Made by a program: the position numbers and the translations under genes. Positions 1 to 5,583 of a stretch of 8,478 bases of DNA are shown in pieces. The first letter of the stretch is position 1. Each line of letters opens with the position of its first letter. This stretch comes from Thermoguttaceae bacterium (lineage in GTDB: Bacteria; Planctomycetota; Planctomycetia; Pirellulales; Thermoguttaceae): NCBI GenBank assembly GCA_028695865.1, contig JAQVID010000100.1, forward strand, positions 1 through 8,478, given 5' to 3'. A model generated the notes under the pieces. The model had not been told where the DNA came from, searched no databases, and saw only the letters and a list, made by a program, of their open reading frames with translations.

Positions 1-599
1 TTATTTTCGGCACCGCGCAAAGAAATCGGTTTGGCGACAGGAGTCCATCCGAATTCGAAATCAATGAAGCGGCTTAAGATTCCTTGTACGGTTTGCTTGG
101 GTCCTGTTGTTATTCGGACCGTTTCTTTCATAATCTTCTCGCCTTTGACGACGCGAAAATGGTCGTCGAGTTCCACCTCGTTAATATACCATCCGTTTTC
201 TACTGCCAGTACGGCCGTATCGGCAGTGGAAGAGATTTCAAGCCAGTTGACGAAGAACTGATGTATGGGCGTTTTATTGGACCACAGATCGTAATCTTTG
301 GTTGTACCATCGGCTTCATGAATCGCGACATGCGGCCAGGTCCAGAACGCGCCATGGTGATGATAATGATCGCGGGGAGCGTTGTCGGTCAAGACTTCCT
401 GATGAACTCCGTAAATCGGGTGCAAATAACATCCAGCCTTTTTGCGAGGGTCTTTTTCCGGTACATTTTTATGATCAATGAAACCAAAGCAATATTGCCA
501 AACAGGCTGTCCCAGATCGCGCAGAACAACGGAATCTTCCGTTTCGTCGAAGACAAAGAGCGCGTCAAGTTTTTTATCCGAATTTTTATCCGCGGCCAT
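1..599 (-). CDS. DUF6807 (PmoA-like) family protein, C-terminus cut off by window edge
   Basis: The reading frame starts at ATG 599-597 and stays open to base 1, giving 199 residues. An AAGGAG ribosome binding site lies 9 nt upstream (609-614), which fixes the start. The recognisable core is residues 57-90: a Cys-Tyr-Leu-His-Pro-Ile-Tyr segment, then Arg-Asp-His-Tyr-His-His-His-Gly at 76-83 and an aromatic Phe-Trp-Thr-Trp stretch. This matches the DUF6807 signature, where a His-rich DHxHHxG motif follows a 'hPiy' strand. DUF6807 proteins are often labelled 'methane oxygenase PmoA', but they are unrelated to particulate methane monooxygenase. The family is common in Planctomycetota beside sugar isomerases and dehydrogenases, so a role in carbohydrate metabolism is inferred; no reaction is established. 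No signal peptide is visible, unlike the upstream partner gene, so a cytoplasmic location is likely. The 97-bp gap to that gene and the shared strand suggest one transcript. Family assignment is fairly sure; function is unknown. Confidence 0.78.
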   Translation of the reverse strand, partial: MAADKNSDKKLDALFVFDETEDSVVLRDLGQPVWQYCFGFIDHKNVPEKDPRKKAGCYLHPIYGVHQEVLTDNAPRDHYHHHGAFWTWPHVAIHEADGTTKDYDLWSNKTPIHQFFVNWLEISSTADTAVLAVENGWYINEVELDDHFRVVKGEKIMKETVRITTGPKQTVQGILSRFIDFEFGWTPVAKPISLRGAEN

Positions 600-608
600 G
601 GCGGGAAA

Positions 609-614
609 CTCCTT
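609..614 (-). promoter_or_regulatory. Ribosome binding site of the DUF6807 gene
   Basis: Reads AAGGAG on the minus strand, 9 nt before the ATG at 599. The frame remains open further upstream but has no ATG there, so this site decides the start. Confidence 0.75.
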
Positions 615-696
615 ATTGAAAATTTTAGCAAAAGCAGGGGCGAGTCGAGCGGCTGCCCCTGAAACGAGTTAGCGAATTACAAGGAACGAGCATTCA

Positions 697-1617
697 TCAC
701 GCTTCGTCCCACTCTTTGCGGAGAAACGCGATGGCCTTGGGGAATTCGACTTCGCGGTCGCCAACAACGCCGCACTCGAAACTGCAAAAACCGGTATAGC
801 CGATGTACTTGAGTCCGCGGAAACCGTCGACGAATCGGGTGATGTTTTGACCGGGCAGTTTGCGGCGAGGCTCTTCTTTTCCGCCTGCCAAATGAACATG
901 TTTCACATAAGGACCGCCACTGATGAACGCGCCCATATCGCTGGTTTCTTCAAGGTCCATATGATAGAAATCGCCCATGACACCGATACCGCAGTCAGGA
1001 CCACCGCAGTCGCGAGCGATGGAGGCGGCGTCGGCAACTTGGCGAAGGAAATACGCTTCGAGTCGGCACAGAGGTTCCAGAATGATCGACGTTTTGCACG
1101 ACTTGGCGAATTGTCCCATTTCCGGCAGGAAATCCAGACAGCGTTGGCGTATTTCCTGATTCGTGAGGGTAGTTTCTTTGGCAAAAGCCGGAACGTAAAT
1201 CACACCGCGAGCGCCGAGTTCGCCGGCGGTTTCCAAGGCTTTTTTGAGATCGTCGCGTACCAGTTGGATATTGGCTTTGTCTTCTTTACACAGGTCGCCT
1301 TTGTGTGATCCCCAGCAGATAACACTGACTTTCAGACCGGCATCGTCGGCCATTTTGCGATACTTGGCACCCTGACCAACGACGCTCCCGTGGTACTCAA
1401 CCGCGTCGCAGCCGAATTTTTTGATATTTGCAAGTTTTTCTTCTTCTGACTTGCCCGGCGCAACACCCAGTTGCGAGCAGAGGCGGAGTTTCGCCGTTTT
1501 ACGATTGTCGTTCGAGGCGGTCTTCATATCGCCAAAAGCTTGTGAAACGCCGAAAGTACCAGTAGCGGCAAGACTTGCGGTTAATACGCTTCGACCAAAA
1601 AATTCACGTCTGTCCAT
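697..1617 (-). CDS. Tat-exported xylose isomerase-like TIM-barrel protein (sugar phosphate isomerase/epimerase family)
   Basis: A 306-residue protein starting at ATG 1617-1615, with AAGGAG 6 nt upstream, and ending in TGA at 699-697. The N-terminus Met-Asp-Arg-Arg-Glu-Phe-Phe-Gly followed by a short Ala/Leu/Thr-rich stretch to about residue 27 is a twin-arginine signal, so export in folded form is expected. Residues 44-300 form an AP-endonuclease-2/xylose isomerase-like TIM barrel. Candidate metal and catalytic residues are Glu181 (Ile-Leu-Glu-Pro), Asp216 and His219 (Gly-Asp-Phe-Tyr-His-Met), His240/His242 (Lys-His-Val-His) and Glu281 (Ser-Phe-Glu-Cys-Gly). Members isomerise or epimerise sugars, keto acids or inositols using a divalent metal. 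The substrate cannot be read from the sequence; hydroxypyruvate isomerase-like activity is one option. The downstream DUF6807 gene on the same strand suggests a shared carbohydrate pathway. Its length is usual for the exported planctomycete versions. Confidence 0.88.
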   Translation of the reverse strand: MDRREFFGRSVLTASLAATGTFGVSQAFGDMKTASNDNRKTAKLRLCSQLGVAPGKSEEEKLANIKKFGCDAVEYHGSVVGQGAKYRKMADDAGLKVSVICWGSHKGDLCKEDKANIQLVRDDLKKALETAGELGARGVIYVPAFAKETTLTNQEIRQRCLDFLPEMGQFAKSCKTSIILEPLCRLEAYFLRQVADAASIARDCGGPDCGIGVMGDFYHMDLEETSDMGAFISGGPYVKHVHLAGGKEEPRRKLPGQNITRFVDGFRGLKYIGYTGFCSFECGVVGDREVEFPKAIAFLRKEWDEA

Positions 1618-1623
1618 GGAAAA

Positions 1624-1629
1624 CTCCTT
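1624..1629 (-). promoter_or_regulatory. Ribosome binding site of the TIM-barrel gene
   Basis: Reads AAGGAG on the minus strand with a 6-nt gap to the ATG at 1617. It supports that start and therefore keeps the twin-arginine signal in the protein. Confidence 0.75.
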
Positions 1630-1673
1630 TAATTACAGTTGATTTGGCGGGAGGCTGTGAAACCGCCCAGGTT

Positions 1674-1679
1674 ATTATA
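1674..1679 (-). promoter_or_regulatory. Likely -10 box for the TIM-barrel/DUF6807 transcript
   Basis: A perfect TATAAT on the minus strand, which would give a leader of about 50 nt. The matching -35 position (about 1697-1702, ACCGAA) is poor, so the promoter may be weak or need an activator. Between this box and the ribosome binding site a GGCGG/CCGCC stem with a 12-nt loop (around 1646-1667) could form in the leader. Confidence 0.5.
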
Positions 1680-2000
1680 CTACCGATACTTCACTTTTCG
1701 GTCATTCATACCACGCGTTGACCTTCGGAAAACAGTGGAATTCAGGCCGCAGCGAACGAAAAATCAAGTAAAACCGGCATACGTCTGATCTTGTTTGTCG
1801 CTTGTCGAACCCGTGCATTCGAACGGGTGGGGGCTGAAAAGCAAACAATTTCAATTATATAAAAAGGGAATCCCCGTTTCAAGAGACTTGCCAAAAAATT
1901 TTTCTTCCTGTTCACTCTCTGGTTGTTAAGCTGGGTAAAGTACCTTCCGTCAGGCGGAAAATTTCCCGCAAGGTCCATACATGGAGCGAGTGAAACGAGC

Positions 2001-2049
2001 GCAATGAGGGAATGTGCAGTTTGAATGAGTCCCAATACTCCCTCATTGC
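2001..2049. repeat. 11-bp perfect inverted repeat with nested AATGAG/CTCATT words
   Basis: GCAATGAGGGA at 2001-2011 is the exact reverse complement of TCCCTCATTGC at 2039-2049, with a 27-nt spacer. A further GAATGAG copy lies in the spacer (about 2023) and another CTCATTGCG follows at 2056-2064, which can also pair with CGCAATGA at 2000-2007. The arrangement could be a cruciform, a repeated-element relic or a protein binding site. No adjacent T-run makes it a terminator. Confidence 0.6.
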
Positions 2050-2157
2050 ATCGCACTCATTGCGTTGCACGAGACCTCTCTGTAGGGCGTACCTGGCTTG
2101 CCAAAACGAGCAAATAAATCATACTACCCTGTGAATGGAAGGCGGATTTTTTATACA

Positions 2158-2189
2158 ATTGCAAAGAGTTTTTATTGCAAGGAGTTCTT
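2158..2189. repeat. 16-bp imperfect tandem duplication
   Basis: Two adjacent 16-bp units, 2158-2173 and 2174-2189, share 14 of 16 bases (ATTGCAARGAGTTYTT). The pair lies in otherwise uncharacterised intergenic DNA. Its role is unknown; slipped-strand duplication or a two-site operator are both possible. Confidence 0.55.
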
Positions 2190-2256
2190 ATTCTGATTTT
2201 CCGCGCCAATGACGAGATTGGTACGATTGTCAAAGTTGCTTTTTTCATTCCTTTAA

Positions 2257-2276
2257 CCACGGAATATTTTCCGTGG
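2257..2276. repeat. 8-bp perfect hairpin with 4-nt loop
   Basis: CCACGGAA at 2257-2264 pairs perfectly with TTCCGTGG at 2269-2276 around the loop TATT. Neither side is followed by a clear run of T in the direction of transcription, so it is not a standard intrinsic terminator. It may be structure in a non-coding transcript or a palindromic binding site. Confidence 0.55.
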
Positions 2277-2432
2277 GAGCCAAAAAACAAAAAGAATCTG
2301 CTATGAATGAAAGGTCGTGTCCCGTGGTGCGGGCAAGGCCGAAACATTGACATGAGTTCGTGTTTTGCTTAATTTTATGACCTCTTGTGCCGAAAAATCC
2401 AAAAAGTCAAGATACTTTGGTGTTTGGATCAA

Positions 2433-2461
2433 TTGACCTTTGTATCCCGGTCGTGTAAAAT
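2433..2461 (+). promoter_or_regulatory. Sigma70-type promoter for msrBA
   Basis: TTGACC (2433-2438, five of six matches to the -35 consensus), a 17-bp spacer, and TAAAAT (2456-2461, five of six to the -10). Transcription would begin near 2468, leaving a leader of about 130 nt before the msrBA ATG. A second, weaker option is TTGACA at 2347-2352 with TAATTT 17 bp downstream. Confidence 0.55.
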
Positions 2462-2483
2462 AAAGGAAGTCCTGATTGTGACG

Positions 2484-2519
2484 ACGAAATCGCGTTTCGT
2501 GTCGCGGATAAATATCGCG
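2484..2519 (+). promoter_or_regulatory. Structured leader of msrBA with repeated TCGCG words
   Basis: Within the predicted leader, ACGAAA (2484-2489) and TTTCGT (2495-2500) can form a six-base stem with loop TCGCG. TCGCG recurs at 2490-2494, 2502-2506 and 2515-2519, at 12 and 13 nt intervals, and CGCG(G)ATA/TATCGCG forms a near-palindrome at 2503-2519. It could be an operator or RNA structure governing the stress gene. No known riboswitch class was recognised. Confidence 0.3.
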
Positions 2520-2596
2520 GGAGCATAATGTATTGATTTTCGTTGTCGTATTAGAAAAAAGTTGACCATTCTTTACAAAATGACAAGAGGCCCATT

Positions 2597-3535
2597 ATGA
2601 CACGCAGAGCCCGGACGGCTGTTTTCCTTGTTCTTGTTTTGTTTTTGGAGGGGTATGCCTTGAATCTCTTCGCGAAAGAATCACAATCTCCTTATGGACC
2701 GCTCAACGATGAAGAAAAACGAGTAATCGATGAAAGCGGAACGGAGCAAGCGTTTACTGGGAAATACACCGATTTGAATCTCATGGGCGTCTATGCCTGT
2801 CGCAAATGCGGTGCTCCGCTTTATCGCTCGGACGACAAGTTTCCTTCTCGTTGCGGTTGGCCTGCCTTTGATAATGAATTGCCTTCGGCAGTGAAACGCT
2901 CGCTTGATCCTGACGGGCGAAGAACGGAAATCACATGTGCCCGTTGCGGAGCCCATTTGGGACATGTTTTTTTGGGCGAGCAGTTGACTTCCCGGGATAC
3001 GCGGCACTGCGTGAATTCGATTTGCATGGTTTTTGAGTCTCAGGACAGCAAGCGACTTCAGCGGGCTGTTTTTGCCGGAGGTTGTTTTTGGGGGGTCGAG
3101 GAACGAATGAAGAATCTGCCCGGAGTCGTTTGCGCAACCAGCGGTTTTACGGGTGGTCGCAAAGCCAATCCGACCTATAAAGAAGTTTGCACGGGAAGAA
3201 CCGGTCATGCCGAAGCGGTTGAAATAATTTTCGACCCGACCAAGACCGATTATGAAACGCTTTGCATGTACTTCCTTGAAATACATGACCCAACGGAAAA
3301 GAATCGTCAGGGGCCCGATGTTGGAACGCAGTACCGTTCGGGTATTTTCTATTTGGATGAAGCCCAAAAGAAAACAGCGCGCAAACTTTTAAAGATTCTC
3401 CGGGAAAAAGGATACAATGTTCAGACCGAAGTGGAGCCGTTCAGACATTTTTGGCAAGCCGAGAGGTATCACCAGAATTATTATGAACGAACCGGTAAGA
3501 CTCCTTATTGCCACACGTATCAGAAGCGATTCTGA
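2597..3535 (+). CDS. msrBA: Exported bifunctional methionine sulfoxide reductase, MsrB-MsrA fusion
   Basis: A 312-residue fusion that should reduce both methionine sulfoxide epimers in oxidised proteins: MsrB acts on the R form and MsrA on the S form. Residues 1-26 are a Sec-type signal (Arg-rich start, hydrophobic core, likely cut after Leu-Phe-Ala), so it should act in the periplasm or cell envelope. MsrB spans about 33-148: zinc ligands Cys68/Cys71 and Cys114/Cys117, a probable resolving Cys86 in Cys-Gly-Trp-Pro, and catalytic Cys138 in Arg-His-Cys-Val-Asn-Ser. MsrA spans about 155-310: catalytic Cys163 in Gly-Gly-Cys-Phe-Trp-Gly, Glu206 in Gly-His-Ala-Glu, Asp-Val-Gly-Thr-Gln-Tyr at 241-246, and possible resolving Cys305. 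The start has AGAGG 6 nt upstream. No thioredoxin-like domain is present, so an external reductant is needed. The order is B then A, the reverse of Neisseria PilB. Both active sites look intact. Confidence 0.95.
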   Translation: MTRRARTAVFLVLVLFLEGYALNLFAKESQSPYGPLNDEEKRVIDESGTEQAFTGKYTDLNLMGVYACRKCGAPLYRSDDKFPSRCGWPAFDNELPSAVKRSLDPDGRRTEITCARCGAHLGHVFLGEQLTSRDTRHCVNSICMVFESQDSKRLQRAVFAGGCFWGVEERMKNLPGVVCATSGFTGGRKANPTYKEVCTGRTGHAEAVEIIFDPTKTDYETLCMYFLEIHDPTEKNRQGPDVGTQYRSGIFYLDEAQKKTARKLLKILREKGYNVQTEVEPFRHFWQAERYHQNYYERTGKTPYCHTYQKRF

Positions 3536-3705
3536 TGATGTACCGTCTTTGGTTTGACCGTATTATTTTTGTGTTATCACGTTCAGTTCATACCGGAACC
3601 ATGAGATATTTTCTGTTGTGCGTCAGTGTTATTTGTTGCTTTTCAAACAGAAGCGGGTCACGCAACAGAAAAACGAATGTCCGGCGGTATATTATCAGGT
3701 GATCC

Positions 3706-4275
3706 ATGCTCAATACAGAAATACCAGATGATTTCAGTGGAGCCTTGTTGATTGCGTCTCCTTATTTGGAAGACGCCAATTTTCGCTGTAGCGTAGTCTT
3801 TTTGGCAAGTGAAAACGAGCGAGGAATCCTCGGCTTTATCCTCAATCGGCGAACAGAAAGCAAGCTTCACGACTTTTGGCGGCAGATTTTCGGCAAGGAA
3901 TGTCCTTTCTCGGCGAACGTTTATATTGGCGGACCAGTTGCCGGACCGCTTACGGTGCTTCATCAGGCGCCTGAATACGCCGATGTCAGTGTCGGGGACG
4001 GGCATTTTTTGACCATGGAAAAAAATCTGATTGGCGAATTGGTCTACAATCAGGTTCAGCCGGTGAAATTCTTTTTGGGGCAGTCCGGTTGGACCCGCGA
4101 TCAGCTCATTGGCGAAATCGAAAGCGGAGCCTGGCACCTGCTTGCCCCGGGGCAAGAGGACTTGTTCCGCGAAGACTCTGAGTTCTGGATTCGTTCGTTG
4201 CAGAAATCGGCGGGTCAAGTGTTTGCTCAGGTACTTGGTTTGCCCGATATTCCAACTCATCCGGAGGACAATTGA
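3706..4275 (+). CDS. yqgE: YqgE/AlgH family protein (DUF179)
   Basis: A 189-residue protein, the usual size for the family. It opens with the diagnostic Gly-Ala-Leu-Leu-Ile-Ala-Ser-Pro block (residues 12-19), then Phe-Arg-Cys-Ser-Val-Val-Phe-Leu, Gly-Ile-Leu-Gly-Phe-Ile-Leu-Asn-Arg (40-48) and Gly-Gly-Pro-Val (about 74-77). The family has no established biochemical activity. AlgH was linked to alginate regulation in Pseudomonas, but that does not transfer directly. No signal peptide or membrane segment is seen, so it is cytoplasmic. The start has AGGTGA just upstream (3697-3702). It lies 170 bp after msrBA with no convincing promoter or terminator between them, and its stop is 19 bp before the guanylyltransferase start, so it probably leads that operon or continues from msrBA. 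The family call is firm; the role is unknown. Confidence 0.9.
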   Translation: MLNTEIPDDFSGALLIASPYLEDANFRCSVVFLASENERGILGFILNRRTESKLHDFWRQIFGKECPFSANVYIGGPVAGPLTVLHQAPEYADVSVGDGHFLTMEKNLIGELVYNQVQPVKFFLGQSGWTRDQLIGEIESGAWHLLAPGQEDLFREDSEFWIRSLQKSAGQVFAQVLGLPDIPTHPEDN

Positions 4276-4279
4276 TTTT

Positions 4280-4303
4280 GGGGAGACCATACGCATGGTC
4301 CCT
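4280..4303 (+). promoter_or_regulatory. Hairpin covering the ribosome binding site and start codon of the guanylyltransferase gene
   Basis: GACCAT (4285-4290) pairs with ATGGTC (4295-4300) around the loop ACGC. After a bulged A4284 the stem can extend through G4283-C4301, G4282-C4302 and a G-T pair. The Shine-Dalgarno sequence GGGGAG (4280-4285) and the ATG (4295-4297) both sit in the stem. This could dampen translation unless ribosomes leaving yqgE, which stops at 4275, melt it, giving translational coupling. Only three T residues follow, so it is a poor intrinsic terminator. Confidence 0.4.
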
Positions 4304-5581
4304 TTAAAAGTCAGAGATATCATGACCGATAGCGCAGATAAAAAAGCAGAAACAGCTCAAACTGAACGTAAGCCGGAATGGGAAACAGCTTGCCCGGCAG
4401 CGACGAAGGAGCATGAGGAAACGGCCAAGCGGTATGATCATGTTTATCCTGTTATTTTGGCCGGTGGGTCAGGAGTCCGACTCTGGCCGGAAAGTCGTCC
4501 GGATTGGCCGAAGCAGTTTTTGTCGGTTTCAGGCAAGCAAAGCATGCTCGAAGATACGTTTGAGCGAATTTCATCGGTGGTTGCGATGGATCATGTTTTT
4601 GTCGTGACCTCGACAAGGGACGCCGGTCGAATCAAGCTCTGTTTGCCCAACGTTTTGCCTGATCATATTATTGCCGAACCGCTTGCGCGCAATACGGCTC
4701 CGGCCATTGGTATGGCGGCGTTGGAATTATTGAATCGGGACCCTGACGCGATCATGGTTGTTCTGCCCTCGGACCATTTTGTAGAACCGGTTTCTGAATT
4801 TTGCCGCGCTCTCGACAGGGCCGTTCAAACGGTTCAGGCTCATCCGAACCAACTTGTTGTATTTGGAATCAAACCGACGAGTCCGGCCACGCAGTACGGA
4901 TATATTGAAATCGACTCCGGAGCATATCATTCATTGGACGTTTCGCCGATGGTCGTTCGTACTTTCGCTGTTTCCTCATTTCACGAGAAGCCGAACCGGG
5001 AAACGGCGGCGAAATACCTTGAAACAGGGCGTTTTTATTGGAATTCCGGCATGTTCGTCTGGCGGGCAGATCGCATTGTTGAGTTGCTTAAACAGTTTGA
5101 GCCGGAATTGGTCAAGTGGGTCAATCGGGTCATTGTCTTCAAAGATACTGCCCAAGAGAGAAATCGGTCGTGTTTCGATGAGACGATGCATGACATGTAT
5201 GAACATGTGAAAAAAATCCCAATAGATCGCGCCGTACTGGAACGGGCAAGCGATTTATGTATGGTGGAAGCAACGTTCCGTTGGGACGATTTGGGTTCGT
5301 TTACTTCTCTGGCCGCTTTGGATGGAAAAGCAGACGGGGACGGCAATATTATTACCGGAAAAAATGTTATTCTTCATCACTCGACTCAAAATATTGTCCG
5401 GCAATTTTCTGATGAGTTGGGTACTGTGCCGCTTTTGGCCCTTTTGGGAGTGGACGATCTGGTTGTCGTCCAAACACCCGGGGCCATACTTGTGTGCAAA
5501 AAAGAAGAACAGGAAAAAATACCGGAAATGTTGGAAAAAGCCGGTATTTCATTCGTACCGGACAAGGTTTCGCGAGGCTGA
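4295..5581 (+). CDS. manC: Mannose-1-phosphate guanylyltransferase
   Basis: A 428-residue cytoplasmic enzyme that makes GDP-mannose from mannose 1-phosphate and GTP, feeding polysaccharide, glycan and GDP-fucose synthesis. The nucleotidyltransferase fold begins near residue 51. Family motifs are Gly-Gly-Ser-Gly-Val-Arg-Leu-Trp-Pro (57-65) with Pro-Lys-Gln-Phe (72-75), Glu-Pro-Leu-Ala-Arg-Asn-Thr-Ala-Pro-Ala (128-137), Leu-Pro-Ser-Asp-His (157-161), Tyr-Gly-Tyr-Ile (201-204), Phe-His-Glu-Lys-Pro (229-233), Trp-Asn-Ser-Gly-Met-Phe (249-254), Pro-Ile-Asp-Arg-Ala (309-313) and Trp-Asp-Asp-Leu-Gly-Ser (330-335). The usual Thr of the GTRLWP motif is Val61. There is no C-terminal phosphomannose isomerase domain, so it is the short single-function type. 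The first 45 residues are a charged, low-complexity extension. I chose ATG 4295 because GGGGAG lies 9 nt upstream; ATG 4322 in the same frame is an alternative with a weaker site. The frame is open further upstream, but that part overlaps yqgE. Confidence 0.92.
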   Translation: MVPLKVRDIMTDSADKKAETAQTERKPEWETACPAATKEHEETAKRYDHVYPVILAGGSGVRLWPESRPDWPKQFLSVSGKQSMLEDTFERISSVVAMDHVFVVTSTRDAGRIKLCLPNVLPDHIIAEPLARNTAPAIGMAALELLNRDPDAIMVVLPSDHFVEPVSEFCRALDRAVQTVQAHPNQLVVFGIKPTSPATQYGYIEIDSGAYHSLDVSPMVVRTFAVSSFHEKPNRETAAKYLETGRFYWNSGMFVWRADRIVELLKQFEPELVKWVNRVIVFKDTAQERNRSCFDETMHDMYEHVKKIPIDRAVLERASDLCMVEATFRWDDLGSFTSLAALDGKADGDGNIITGKNVILHHSTQNIVRQFSDELGTVPLLALLGVDDLVVVQTPGAILVCKKEEQEKIPEMLEKAGISFVPDKVSRG

Positions 5582-5583
5582 TT

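Larger units (their letters stand above)
1618..2596. other. 979-bp intergenic region between divergent transcription units
   Basis: This stretch separates the minus-strand pair from the plus-strand genes. It carries the -10 box of the left unit, the promoter and leader of msrBA at the right, and in the middle several repeats listed separately. Two open frames on the minus strand (2056-1742 and 2353-2057) have no recognisable domain and low-complexity, basic sequence. The second contains an internal ATG at about 2246 preceded by AAAGGA. I do not call either as a gene. A 10-bp word CTTGCCAAAA occurs twice in direct orientation (1887-1896 and 2097-2106). A six-base hairpin ACCCGT/ACGGGT lies at 1809-1828. 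No tRNA, rRNA or known riboswitch was recognised; an unannotated small RNA or a decayed gene cannot be excluded. Confidence 0.6.

Noticed and set aside
84..662. Long plus-strand open frame at the left end
   Set aside because: It is antisense to the DUF6807 gene, which has a clear ribosome binding site and family motifs; the plus-strand translation shows no recognisable domain.
1801..1840. TTCGAA-containing hairpin resembling a tRNA T-arm, and a GGGGGCTGA string resembling a tmRNA start
   Set aside because: The stem-loop geometry does not give a 5-bp stem with a 7-nt loop, no acceptor stem or anticodon arm is present, and the conserved continuation of tmRNA is absent.
2257..2276. Perfect hairpin considered as an intrinsic terminator
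   Set aside because: No T-run follows on the plus strand, and on the minus strand the following bases are mixed, so the terminator rule is not met.
1742..2353. Two consecutive minus-strand open frames of 104 and 98 codons
   Set aside because: No domain, weak or no ribosome binding sites, basic low-complexity translations, and they span the repeats. They could be a decayed gene but are not supported as coding.
4109..4294. In-frame upstream extension of the guanylyltransferase
   Set aside because: It overlaps the 3' part of yqgE in another frame, lies ahead of the family domain, and ATG 4295 has a good ribosome binding site.
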